From positions 2,172,001 through 2,236,000 of the forward strand of contig NC_019904.1 of assembly GCF_000325705.1 (NCBI RefSeq): DNA of 64,000 nucleotides, given 5' to 3'. This DNA is from Echinicola vietnamensis DSM 17526. Its GTDB lineage: Bacteria; Bacteroidota; Bacteroidia; Cytophagales; Cyclobacteriaceae. The position numbers and the translations under genes were made by a program. Under the pieces are notes generated by a model. That model was not told the DNA's origin, searched no databases, and saw nothing but the letters and a program-made list of their open reading frames with translations. Below are positions 9,275-18,047 of the stretch, piece by piece; position 1 is the first letter of the stretch, and each line of letters opens with the position of its first letter.

Positions 9275-10255
9275 GTGAAAAGAATACTTATTAATAGCAT
9301 TGTATGTGCGATACTCAGTAGCTGCTTGGGGTGCACCGTGGCAGCCCAAGTAAGTGATACAAATATTACGGAGGAAGAGATAGGGGAGCATTTGGCCTTT
9401 TTGACATCATCTAAGACGAAGGGGAGGTATCCGGGAACGGCGGGTAACCGAAGGGTGGTAAAGTATATTCGTACAGAATTTGAGCATTATGGCCTTAAAA
9501 ACTTCCATGGCGATTACCTTCAGCAGTTCAAAGCCAAATTAAGGAGGGCCGATGAAGGAAAGTCAGCCAAGGAAGTGAAAACATGGAATGTGGTCGGTTA
9601 TATTGAGGGGAATGACAATCATTATAAAAAGGAGTATGTGGTGATCGGAGCCCATTACGACCATTTGGGGCATGGAGGGCCTTCTTCGAAGAAACCCGAG
9701 AGCGATGAGATTCATCCAGGAGCGGATGATAATGCCAGTGGGGTGTCGGCTTTGCTAGAGATTGCCGAAAAGCTGGCGCGGAATAGGTATATGCTGGATC
9801 GAAGTGTGATTTTCGTGGCTTTTGGCGCTGAAGAACAAGGGCTTTTAGGTTCCAAGTATTTTGTGGAAAACCTCCCAGTGGCCAAAGAAAGGGTGAAGCT
9901 TATGATCAATATGGACATGATCGGAAGGCTAAATGCCGAAAAGCAAATTTATATGGGAGGTGCAGGCACTTTTCCTGGAGGAGTGGAGCTGATGACCGAA
10001 CTGGGGATACAGATGGGGCTGAATCCAGTCGTGCATGCTGGAGAAGTAGGGGGATCTGATCACGTGTCTTTCTATAAAGAAGGGATTTCGGCCATCGGCC
10101 TGCATACGGGTGGTCATCCAGAATACCATCGTCCTGAAGATACCATGGATTTGATCAATATAAGTGGAGAAAAGACCATTGCAGAGTATATTTACAAAGT
10201 GCTTTTGCGTGTCGTCAATGAGAATTATGATCTCACTTTTATTCCGCAGGATTAG
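9275..10255 (+). CDS. Exported M28-family zinc aminopeptidase
   Basis: 326 aa, starting with GTG; no in-frame ATG precedes a sensible signal sequence. The N-terminus MKRILINSIVCAILSSCLGC has a lipobox-like LSSC (Cys17) but could also be cut by signal peptidase I after VAA24, so lipoprotein status is uncertain. The metal-ligand series of the M28 co-catalytic di-zinc site is complete: AHYDHLGHGG (His, with catalytic Asp), GADDNASGV (bridging Asp), FGAEEQGLLGS (catalytic Glu-Glu), NMDMIGR (Asp) and the final His in GGHPEYHRPED. Members cleave N-terminal residues from peptides in the periplasm or outside the cell. It stands alone, ending at a strong bidirectional terminator. Confidence 0.92.
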   Translation: MKRILINSIVCAILSSCLGCTVAAQVSDTNITEEEIGEHLAFLTSSKTKGRYPGTAGNRRVVKYIRTEFEHYGLKNFHGDYLQQFKAKLRRADEGKSAKEVKTWNVVGYIEGNDNHYKKEYVVIGAHYDHLGHGGPSSKKPESDEIHPGADDNASGVSALLEIAEKLARNRYMLDRSVIFVAFGAEEQGLLGSKYFVENLPVAKERVKLMINMDMIGRLNAEKQIYMGGAGTFPGGVELMTELGIQMGLNPVVHAGEVGGSDHVSFYKEGISAIGLHTGGHPEYHRPEDTMDLINISGEKTIAEYIYKVLLRVVNENYDLTFIPQD

Positions 10256-10270
10256 AAGCAGCATTCAAAG

Positions 10271-10310
10271 AAAACCCGAAACTGATACCAGTTTCGGGTT
10301 TTCTTTTTTT
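10271..10310. terminator. Bidirectional intrinsic terminator
   Basis: A perfect 14-bp stem AAAACCCGAAACTG / CAGTTTCGGGTTTT (10271-10284, 10289-10302) with a 4-base loop, followed by a run of T on the plus strand. It lies between the convergent M28 and SDR genes. The T-run overlaps the SDR stop codon at 10309-10311. Confidence 0.9.
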
Positions 10311-11049
10311 AGAATCCAATCGCGTTTCCGCCATCGACAGGAAGGATGGTCCCGGTGATGTAGCTAGCACTTTCTGAAGCCAAATAGTATACGGCATCTG
10401 CAATGTTTGCCGGAGTACCCAAGGCTCCCATGGGGGTTCTGGACAGCACTTTTTGCTTTCTTTCTGGGTCTCCATTCAGGGCTTTAGCGGACATTTCAGT
10501 GGCGATAAATCCTGGAGCGACACAATTCACCCGGATGCCCAAAGGGGAGAGCTCCACCGCCATGGCTTTGGTCATGCCTTCGATGGCTGATTTAGAGGCA
10601 GTATAGGCAATGACTTTTGGGATGCCGTATTGTGAAGCCATCGAACTGATGTTGACAATGGCGCCGTGTTTTTGGCTGGCCATGGTTTTAGCTATCTCCC
10701 GGCTCAGGGAAAATACAGCGAATACATTCGTGGTAATGATTTGTTGGAACTCTTCATCAGTGACTTCTATGAAGGGTTTTTTCATGTTAATGCCGGCATT
10801 ATTGACCAATATGTCGATTTTCCCATGTTCGGTGGTTATGGTATTTATCAGGTCCGGAATGTTGGGGAGGTCATTTAAATCAAATGCGTAATAATGACAG
10901 TTTGGTCCAAGCTCTTCTTGGGCCTTCGCCAATTTAGATTCATTTCGGCCGATAATAATGGTTGTGATATCGTGGTCACAGAATTTTTTGGCAGTGGCCA
11001 AACCGAGCCCTGAAGCTCCTCCAGTGACAAGGGCAATAGCTTTGTTCAT
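10309..11049 (-). CDS. Short-chain dehydrogenase/reductase (probable sugar-acid oxidoreductase)
   Basis: 246 aa classical SDR. NAD(P)-binding TGGASGLG at 9-16, NNAG at about 86, catalytic Ser in INISSMAS and Tyr-Lys in YTASKSAIEG, then PGFIATEM and the C-terminal LPVDGGNAIGF. The fold resembles gluconate 5-dehydrogenase/KduD enzymes. It is the last gene of a lacI - GH67 - SDR run (25-bp gap to the alpha-glucuronidase), and uxuA is 10 kb away, so reduction of fructuronate to mannonate, or another uronate step, is a reasonable inference. The sequence alone does not fix the substrate. Asp58 after the second strand region (FDLND) is the usual adenine-contact motif and does not settle the cofactor. 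Confidence 0.88.
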   Translation of the reverse strand: MNKAIALVTGGASGLGLATAKKFCDHDITTIIIGRNESKLAKAQEELGPNCHYYAFDLNDLPNIPDLINTITTEHGKIDILVNNAGINMKKPFIEVTDEEFQQIITTNVFAVFSLSREIAKTMASQKHGAIVNISSMASQYGIPKVIAYTASKSAIEGMTKAMAVELSPLGIRVNCVAPGFIATEMSAKALNGDPERKQKVLSRTPMGALGTPANIADAVYYLASESASYITGTILPVDGGNAIGF

Positions 11050-11074
11050 TTTGGTGGTGTTTTTTGTTTTTTAC

Positions 11075-13237
11075 TTATATCCCCGGTACAAATAGCGGAG
11101 TGTATTGTCGGTAATGATCCAATGAAAATTCAGGTTGTGTCACTCCTTCCGGAAGGGGCATTTGAGAAAACTGCTGGAAGTAAAGCAAGCATGCATCCCG
11201 CCACCATTTGGCTTCATGGTGCTGAATCTGAAGGAAGTCGAGGACCTGTTGATACCGCTGATCGTCTACGTGTGTTTTGATGGATTTCCAATCCGTGATC
11301 ATTTGTTCCGTTTGATGGACTCCTTTTTGGTAATGAAGGGCAATTTCGTCCCACAGTGAATGCCCTGATTTCATTTCGTAATTCCATGGAAGGTGATGAA
11401 ACCAAAGCAGGTATTTTTCAGGGCATGTTTCAAGGTTTTCATATTGTTGCTGGACTTCGGGGGCATACTGCGATAGGGCATTGCTGCCAGATGCGGTGCG
11501 ATCAAAACCTATACCGTCCTCACTGGCTTGGTGGTAATACGTGGAGGTCCAGTCGTCTCGGTGTTTGTCGGTCACCCAAGGGCCTGGGCCGTAGTGGTGG
11601 CTCCAGCCCATGATATGGTGAAGTCCAAGTGGCGTCATGTAGTTTACAGCGGCTTCGTGGGATTGAAGCATGATGCTTTTGCCTTTACGGATGAATTTTT
11701 CATCATTACTGAAAGTCATCTTAAGCCATTCTTTGGCGATATCGGCAGCACTTTCGTCCGGGTTCCATGCGAGCCTGCCAAAGGCATACCAATTGGCCTG
11801 TCCGAAAAGGTGGCCTGTCCAATTGCGGTCGGTGCCGATGTTGGAGACACCGGCCATTCCAGAAAGCGCATGTTGGTCCAGTGAGCCTTCCACCACTTTA
11901 GCGACAGTGGAGCCAGGGCCTTTTGCATAAGTGTCGGTGTCGAGTACTTCTTCAAAGAGTGAACCGAGAAAGACCAAGTGGGTGCCTTGTCCAAGGTATT
12001 CTTGGGTAATCTGAAACTCCATCATCAGGGGCGTTTCAGGCATGGCTCCAAAGAGCGGATGAAACGGCTCGCGTGGTTGAAAATCGATGGGGCCATTTTT
12101 GACCTGCACCAAGACATTGTCTTCAAATTTTCCGTCAAGTGGCTTGAATTCGTTATAGGCTTGTTTGGCACGGTCATCAGGTGTCTCATTGCTGTAGACG
12201 AATGCGCGCCACATCACAATCCCCTCATGGGGCTGGAGCGCCTTTGCCAGCATATTGGCGCCTTCTGCTTGTGTACGGTCGTAATTTTGGGGGCCAGGCT
12301 GGCCTTCAGAGTCGGCTTTTACCAAAAAACCGCCAAAATCTGGGACGTATTCATAAATTTCGTTAACCTTTTCGGTCCACCATTTTTGAACCTCTGGATG
12401 TAGCGGGTCCGCTGTATCGAGTCCACCGATTTCAATGGGAGCACTGAACCGAGCGGTGAGGTATACCTTGATGCCGTATGGTCGAAACGTGTCGGCTAGG
12501 GTGGCGACCTTTTTGAGAAAATAAGGGGTGAGTACTTGGGCGTTAGCATTTACATTGGTCAGTACGGTGCCGTTAATGCCGATGGAAGCATTGGCGCGGG
12601 CGTAATCGACATACTGTGGTTTGACATGGCCGGGTAATCGGTGCCAGTCCCAGATAGAAGCTCCTGCATAGCCCCTTTCTACGGTCCTGTCTGGATTGTC
12701 CCAGTGGTTGAGCACCCTGATGTTTGTCTTTGGGATGGAAGTCAGGTCCACCGTGGAAATGTCTTGTTGGGTTTGCAGGAGCTTGAGAAATTCGAAGGTT
12801 CCATACAGCAATGCTACATCAGAGTTGCCTGTGATGATTAGGGCCTTTTGGCTATTTTGATTGATGCTTTGGATGGAGAATCCTTCTGTGCCTAACTTTT
12901 CCCAGGGAATATTGATCGCCTTTAGGGTAAAGGCAGGTAGCTGCTCTCGAGTGCCAATGAAGAGGGTGGTTTCCTGTTTTGGAGTGGTGGTGAACTGCGG
13001 AGCGATTTCGAGCATCGCTTCCAGGGCTGTCCGCAATTCTTTCTCGATAACATCCGATGTGGCGTTTTTGCCAGGAATAAAAATGTGTCCCGCTTGTTTT
13101 TGATACTCCGGTAGGAGTGTTGGGGATTCTATTTTCTGGTATTGTAGCCAAAGGTTATAGCCGTCATTGGCTAGGGAGAAATGGGAGGCACTGCACAATA
13201 ATGCCATGACGAAAAGAAAGAGAAAAGGCCTTTTCAT
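11075..13237 (-). CDS. aguA: GH67 alpha-glucuronidase
   Basis: 720 aa, the normal length of the family. Signal peptide (..CSASHFSLA|N) points to the periplasm. The N-terminal GH67 domain is followed by the catalytic TIM barrel with FGGFLVKADSEGQPGP (acid Glu), VQVKNGPIDFQPREPFHPLFG (Asp) and TPLMMEFQITQEYLGQG (Glu), the three conserved acidic positions of GH67, then the helical C-terminal domain with MGWSHHYGPGPW. GH67 enzymes remove 4-O-methyl-D-glucuronic acid from the non-reducing end of xylo-oligosaccharides, after outer-membrane import. It sits 33 bp behind the lacI gene and 25 bp ahead of the SDR gene, and is divergent from a SusCD pair, forming a glucuronoxylan locus. Confidence 0.96.
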   Translation of the reverse strand: MKRPFLFLFVMALLCSASHFSLANDGYNLWLQYQKIESPTLLPEYQKQAGHIFIPGKNATSDVIEKELRTALEAMLEIAPQFTTTPKQETTLFIGTREQLPAFTLKAINIPWEKLGTEGFSIQSINQNSQKALIITGNSDVALLYGTFEFLKLLQTQQDISTVDLTSIPKTNIRVLNHWDNPDRTVERGYAGASIWDWHRLPGHVKPQYVDYARANASIGINGTVLTNVNANAQVLTPYFLKKVATLADTFRPYGIKVYLTARFSAPIEIGGLDTADPLHPEVQKWWTEKVNEIYEYVPDFGGFLVKADSEGQPGPQNYDRTQAEGANMLAKALQPHEGIVMWRAFVYSNETPDDRAKQAYNEFKPLDGKFEDNVLVQVKNGPIDFQPREPFHPLFGAMPETPLMMEFQITQEYLGQGTHLVFLGSLFEEVLDTDTYAKGPGSTVAKVVEGSLDQHALSGMAGVSNIGTDRNWTGHLFGQANWYAFGRLAWNPDESAADIAKEWLKMTFSNDEKFIRKGKSIMLQSHEAAVNYMTPLGLHHIMGWSHHYGPGPWVTDKHRDDWTSTYYHQASEDGIGFDRTASGSNALSQYAPEVQQQYENLETCPEKYLLWFHHLPWNYEMKSGHSLWDEIALHYQKGVHQTEQMITDWKSIKTHVDDQRYQQVLDFLQIQHHEAKWWRDACLLYFQQFSQMPLPEGVTQPEFSLDHYRQYTPLFVPGI

Positions 13238-13270
13238 GGTTTATAAGGTTATGTTGTTGGGTTTTATTGC

Positions 13271-14308
13271 TTATGGTTCAAGTTTCTTTTTGAGTGAAGA
13301 TGCTCGAATGATCAGTTCTGATCGAAGGGTGATGGTGTTGGTATTGTGGAGGACACCTTCGGTGTTATCGGTCAAGTGGTTAATCAGGTTTTTCATAGCT
13401 ACTTCCCCCATTTCATAGCCGGGGTAGTGGGTAGTGGTGAGGTTGGGTTCGATGAGCCTGGAAATCATGTCATTATTAAATCCGACTACAGCAATGTCTT
13501 CTGGTATCTTGATGCCTGCCTGCTTTAGTGAACGAATGCAGCTGGCGGCACAAGCGTCATTGGAGACAAAGAGCCCGTCCGGTAATGGGTCCATCGAAAG
13601 GATTTTATGGGCAATGTCTTCTCCGGCTTCTTCGTTGAGGTCCGAATGGAGGATGTTTTCTTGAGTGAAAGGAATGTCATGGTCCATTAAGGCATACTTA
13701 TATCCTTTTAATCGTTCGCCGTATACGTTGATTTTAAGGTTGCCTAACACATGGATGATGTTTTTGCAGCCTTGTTGGATGAGGTGCTGGGTGGCGTTGT
13801 AACCAGCTTGACTGTTGTCGATGACTACTCCGGTGTGGCCAGACTGCGAAGCGACCCGGTCAAAGAACAGGATCGGGGTGCCCTTGTCCATGAAGGGTTG
13901 GAAGTGTTTGGTTTTGTCCGTATCTCCGGCCAGGGAAACCAATAAGCCATCCACGCGGCTATTGAACATGGAGCGGGCATTGGCTTTTTCTTTTTCGTAC
14001 GATTCCAGGGACTGGCTAATGATCAGGTTATATCCCGCTTCATTGGCTACTTTTTCCATCCCAGCCAATACGGAGGATTGGAAGGAGCTGTTTAGTCGTG
14101 GGACGATGATTCCGATATTGTTGGTGCGTTTGCTTCTCAGGTTGGAGGCGAAGACATTGGACTGGTACCCCATTTGGTCAGCGGCATCGAAGATCCTTTT
14201 TTTGGTTTTGGGGTTGACAGCTGGATGGTCATTCAGTGCTCTGCTGACAGTAGTAGGAGATACGCCAAGGTTTTTGGCAATGTCGTAAATGGTAATGTCT
14301 TTGTTCAT
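13271..14308 (-). CDS. LacI-family transcriptional regulator
   Basis: 345 aa. The N-terminal helix-turn-helix TIYDIAKNLGVSPTTVSRAL, with hinge helix region ..AADQMGYQSN.., is followed by a periplasmic-binding-protein-like ligand domain (NIGIIVPRLNSSF, DGLLVSLAGDT, FDRVASQSGHTGVVIDN, VVGFNNDMISRLIEPNLTT). It is first in the run lacI - GH67 - SDR and divergent from the second susC gene. Two LacI-type palindromes with the central CG lie in the shared upstream region, so it probably controls both directions, including itself. The effector is likely a uronate or xylo-oligosaccharide product (inference). Confidence 0.94.
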   Translation of the reverse strand: MNKDITIYDIAKNLGVSPTTVSRALNDHPAVNPKTKKRIFDAADQMGYQSNVFASNLRSKRTNNIGIIVPRLNSSFQSSVLAGMEKVANEAGYNLIISQSLESYEKEKANARSMFNSRVDGLLVSLAGDTDKTKHFQPFMDKGTPILFFDRVASQSGHTGVVIDNSQAGYNATQHLIQQGCKNIIHVLGNLKINVYGERLKGYKYALMDHDIPFTQENILHSDLNEEAGEDIAHKILSMDPLPDGLFVSNDACAASCIRSLKQAGIKIPEDIAVVGFNNDMISRLIEPNLTTTHYPGYEMGEVAMKNLINHLTDNTEGVLHNTNTITLRSELIIRASSLKKKLEP

Positions 14309-14348
14309 GATGAATTTGGCGCTTTGACGAATTGATATGCCATGTGCC

Positions 14349-14360
14349 GTAATCGATTGC
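14349..14360. promoter_or_regulatory. Weak LacI-type operator candidate
   Basis: GTAATCGATTGC: a perfect AATCGATT core with G/C outer pair and one mismatched pair. It lies 40 bp upstream of the lacI start, a position suited to autoregulation. Confidence 0.35.
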
Positions 14361-14523
14361 TTATGACATGCGTATAAAATGGAGCCATACCGACTATGGT
14401 CTCTATTCTGCGGCTTTGGTTTTGTTCATTCAAGACGTGCTTGATATGACGTTTCGGTTTTGGAATGCGGTCAATATCAAATTTAACACTTTTTATAAAG
14501 ACGAATATACAGGTTCTGATAAT

Positions 14524-14545
14524 AAAATGAAACCGATTTCATTTT
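14524..14545. promoter_or_regulatory. LacI-type operator (strong palindrome)
   Basis: The core TGAAACCGATTTCA (14528-14541) has the LacI-family form TGAAAnCGnTTTCA with the central CG, and the symmetry extends to AAAA/TTTT on both sides, making 22 bp with only the two bases beside the central CG unpaired. It lies between lacI and the susCD operon. Confidence 0.75.
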
Positions 14546-14800
14546 AATTGTTGTGAGAAAATGGGTTTAAATTGGGGAAGTTTCGTCGATATATGCGGTT
14601 TAAAGTGTTTTTTTCAGGTTTGTGATCTTATTTTTTATCGTCTTTAAACATTTAAGCATATATCGTATTAGAAAAAAATTGACTGAAAATTACATGTCAG
14701 GAATAATTTAAAAGGGGGTTCGTTTGCTTAATAGCTATAAATGATGCTTATAGGCGGTTTTTAGTTGATTCAGTGAAAAAAAATAGAATGAAAAAATTTC

Positions 14801-14814
14801 TGCAATCGGTTGTA
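14801..14814. promoter_or_regulatory. LacI-type operator, second copy
   Basis: TGCAATCGGTTGTA: central CG, arms TGCAA/TTGTA with one mismatch. It lies about 120 bp before the susC start, in the expected promoter region. Confidence 0.55.
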
Positions 14815-14935
14815 TTTTTTATTTTTTTTTATGAGGTTTAGCATACCAATGGTTCTAGTGCATCGGAAATAGAGGCGGTGACGGAAGTTGGTGGTTTAGT
14901 AAAAAATTAGTTAACCCAAAAAAACCTAAAAAAGT

Positions 14936-17900
14936 ATGGACTCTACCTTTACCAAGTGCATTCGGTTGACCTATGGCCGAGCAGCAGGAAAGGAGTCGAT
15001 GAAGTGGGTGGTATTGCTGGTGCTTGTGCTGGTAGCCCATTTGTCAAAGGCTCAAAATGTATCAGTATCAGGAATGGTGCTGGATGAGAATGGACTGGGG
15101 CTGCCCGGAGCGGCCGTACAGGAGAAAGGAACCACCAATGGCGTAGTCACGGGACTGGATGGTGATTATACTATTGCTGTTCAGGAAGGAGCGACATTGG
15201 TGTTTTCGTTTTTGGGCTATAAGCCCCAGGAGATCACCGTCGGTAACCAAACGTCCATCGATGTTGAATTAGAGCCTGACATGGGATCTTTGGATGAAGT
15301 GGTCGTAGTGGGGTATGGTACCCTGCGCCAAGAAGCAGTCACAGGTTCTGTGGCATCGATAGATGGTGATCAGATGAGGGAAGTGGCTTCGGCAAATGTA
15401 ACCCAAGCCCTGCAAGGGCGTCTTCCGGGGGTAGACATCTCCCAGACTTCTACGCAGCCAGGTGCTACCATGCAAATCCGAATTCGGGGCAATCGCTCAC
15501 TTACCGCCAGTAATGATCCGCTAATTGTACTAAATGGGATTCCGTTTGCAGGGTCTATTGGTGATATTAATCCAGAGGATATTGAAAGTATCGATGTCCT
15601 GAAAGATGCTTCCGCTACGGCAATTTATGGTTCACGCGGTGCCAATGGAGTAATTTTAATCACTACCAAAAAAGGCACCAAGGGCCAAGTAGCCAAAGTG
15701 AGTTATAACGGTTTTTATGGCCCAAAGGCTGTTTTTGCGAAGTATCCGATGATGAATGGTCCCGAATTTATCGCTATGCGGGAAGCTGCCGGGTTATATA
15801 CCAATGGGGCAGACGAGTCAAATGACGTTAATACAGACTGGCAGGACTTGTTTTATCAGACGGGTGTCATGACAAGTCACGATGTCAATGTCACAGGGGG
15901 AGGCGAGCGAAGTACGTATAGCTTTGGAGTAGGCTACTACCATGATGAAGGAGTGGTGCCGACCCAGCAGTATGATCGTTTTTCCTTGCGGGCATCAGTA
16001 GACCAAGAGATTGGTCGGTATTTTAGGATTGGTTTTAACTCCAACAGTAATTATAATGAGCGTCAAGGTTCGCAAGTAGGACTGTATAATACCTTGAGCA
16101 TGTCGCCGATTGCATCTCCTTACGAAGATGATGGCACCCCCAGAAGGACCATCAATATGCCTTTGGATGAGTCTTGGGTGATGACAAAAGATGTGCTCAA
16201 CAATGTGCAAGACCAATGGCTAAACGAAACCAGGGCTTATGCCACTTACAATGCCTTGTATGGTGAATTTAAAATTCCGGGCGTTGATGGATTAAAATAT
16301 AGGATGAATGTAGGGCTGGATTATCGGCAAAGCAACCAAGGCGAATACACAGGAAAGGGGATAAACAGTGCCAATCCCGAGACTCCTTCCACGGCCGCAG
16401 TTGGCAATTCTCATACCTATCATTGGATTGTGGAAAACCTATTGACTTATGATAAGACGTTTGCTGACAAGCACATCGTAAATGTAACGGCCCTTTACTC
16501 TGCTGAGCAAAACAAATACTATCGCTCAAGGATGTCAGCAAGGGATATTCCTTCGGACCAGTTCCAATTCTACAATTTAGGCTATGCCAATGGTGAGATC
16601 CAGGTAAATCCAGGAGACCAGCAATATCAGTTGTGGGGATTAAAATCCGTTATGGGGAGAGTAATGTATTCTTATGATGACCGTTACATGATTTCTGCGA
16701 CGTTGAGATCAGATGGTTCATCGAGACTTGCGCCAGGTCATAAGTGGCATACCTACCCGGCGATTTCTGCAGGATGGAATATTGGGGATGAATCATTTAT
16801 GAGTGGCGTGCCTTTTGTCAATATGTTGAAATTACGTGCAGGGTACGGGCAGACATCCAATCAGGCCATTGCTCCTTATGCTACTTTGGGGGGCTTGGGC
16901 ACGCGGCCATATAATTATGGTAACGATACCTATGCTACCGGTTATTTTGTAAACGCCCTTCCCAATCCCAATCTCGGATGGGAATATTCCGAAACATTAA
17001 ATTTAGGCCTTGACTTCCGGTTGTTTAATCACCGTTTATCGGGTACGGTCGAATATTATGTGACCAATACCAAGGACATTCTGTTGGGCGTAAATCTCCC
17101 CGGTACTGCTGGAGTGAGCAGTTATACCGCCAATATTGGAGAAACCCAGAACAAAGGAGTGGAGGTATCTCTAAATGGTACCATTATCGAAAGCAATGAT
17201 TGGACTTGGGAGGCAGGAGTAAACCTCTACGCCAATCGTAATGAGCTGGTTTCCTTGGCTTCTGGCCAGAAAAGAGATGAAGGTAACTGGTGGTTTGTGG
17301 GGCATCCCATTAATGTGATTTACGATTATGAGTATCAAGGTTTATGGCAAGAAGGTGATCCTTACAGGGATGTGTTAGAACCAGGGGGCAATCTGGGAAT
17401 GATCAAGGTGAAATATACAGGAGGGTATGAGGAAGATGGCACGCCTTCGCGTGCCATTGGGCCTGATGATCGGCAGATCCTAGACCTACAGCCAAATTTC
17501 ATGGGAGGTTTTAATACCCGTGTGGCGTATAAGAATTTTGATCTTAGCCTTGTAGGGGCATTTAAAAGTGGAGGAATATTAATCAGTACGCTACATTCCT
17601 CTACAGGCTACCTTAACATGCTAAGTGGGCGACGGAATAATGTCCAGGTAGACTATTGGACACCTGACAATACAGGAGCAAGGTATCCTGCACCCGGCGG
17701 CCTGGCCAGTGGTGATAATCCTAAATATGGAAATACCTTAGGCTATTTTGATGCCTCTTACTTGAAAATCAGGACCATGACGCTGGGCTATAACTTTAAC
17801 CGCGAAAGCAACTGGATGGACAAGGCCGGTATCAGCAGGTTTAGGATGTATGCCTCAGTGCAGAATCCGTTTGTGTTGTTCTCGCCTTTCCATAAGGAAT

Positions 17901-18040
17901 CAGGAATGGATCCGGAGACCAATTCCTATGGTGATGAAAATGCCGCGATAACCAATAATTATCCTAACCGACTGTTGACCATTGGTACCAACTCCCCGGC
18001 AACGCGTAATTTTATTATAGGTTTAAACTTGACATTCTAA
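14936..18040 (+). CDS. SusC/RagA-family TonB-dependent transporter of the glucuronoxylan locus
   Basis: 1034 aa. Two starts are possible: ATG 14936, or ATG 14999 (residue 22), which gives a compact signal peptide MKWVVLLVLVLVAHLSKAQ and has AGGAG upstream. The longer form is listed because long n-regions are common in SusC proteins. A carboxypeptidase-regulatory-like domain (VSVSGMVLDENGLGLPGAAV) is followed by the plug with DEVVVVGYG, MQIRIRGNRSL and GVILITTKKG, then the barrel, ending IIGLNLTF. It would import glucuronoxylo-oligosaccharides. susD follows 7 bp downstream. The upstream region carries LacI operators shared with the divergent GH67 operon, which is the basis for the substrate assignment. 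Confidence 0.95.
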   Translation: MDSTFTKCIRLTYGRAAGKESMKWVVLLVLVLVAHLSKAQNVSVSGMVLDENGLGLPGAAVQEKGTTNGVVTGLDGDYTIAVQEGATLVFSFLGYKPQEITVGNQTSIDVELEPDMGSLDEVVVVGYGTLRQEAVTGSVASIDGDQMREVASANVTQALQGRLPGVDISQTSTQPGATMQIRIRGNRSLTASNDPLIVLNGIPFAGSIGDINPEDIESIDVLKDASATAIYGSRGANGVILITTKKGTKGQVAKVSYNGFYGPKAVFAKYPMMNGPEFIAMREAAGLYTNGADESNDVNTDWQDLFYQTGVMTSHDVNVTGGGERSTYSFGVGYYHDEGVVPTQQYDRFSLRASVDQEIGRYFRIGFNSNSNYNERQGSQVGLYNTLSMSPIASPYEDDGTPRRTINMPLDESWVMTKDVLNNVQDQWLNETRAYATYNALYGEFKIPGVDGLKYRMNVGLDYRQSNQGEYTGKGINSANPETPSTAAVGNSHTYHWIVENLLTYDKTFADKHIVNVTALYSAEQNKYYRSRMSARDIPSDQFQFYNLGYANGEIQVNPGDQQYQLWGLKSVMGRVMYSYDDRYMISATLRSDGSSRLAPGHKWHTYPAISAGWNIGDESFMSGVPFVNMLKLRAGYGQTSNQAIAPYATLGGLGTRPYNYGNDTYATGYFVNALPNPNLGWEYSETLNLGLDFRLFNHRLSGTVEYYVTNTKDILLGVNLPGTAGVSSYTANIGETQNKGVEVSLNGTIIESNDWTWEAGVNLYANRNELVSLASGQKRDEGNWWFVGHPINVIYDYEYQGLWQEGDPYRDVLEPGGNLGMIKVKYTGGYEEDGTPSRAIGPDDRQILDLQPNFMGGFNTRVAYKNFDLSLVGAFKSGGILISTLHSSTGYLNMLSGRRNNVQVDYWTPDNTGARYPAPGGLASGDNPKYGNTLGYFDASYLKIRTMTLGYNFNRESNWMDKAGISRFRMYASVQNPFVLFSPFHKESGMDPETNSYGDENAAITNNYPNRLLTIGTNSPATRNFIIGLNLTF

Positions 18041-18047
18041 CATAACC

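Larger units (their letters stand above)
14309..14935. promoter_or_regulatory. 627-bp divergent control region between lacI and the second susC
   Basis: No gene. The region is AT-rich and holds three LacI-like palindromes: a strong one at 14524-14545, a good one at 14801-14814 and a weak one at 14349-14360. The strong one lies midway, the second about 120 bp before susC. This is a plausible looping arrangement. I could not identify a clean TAnnTTTG promoter on either strand. Confidence 0.6.
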
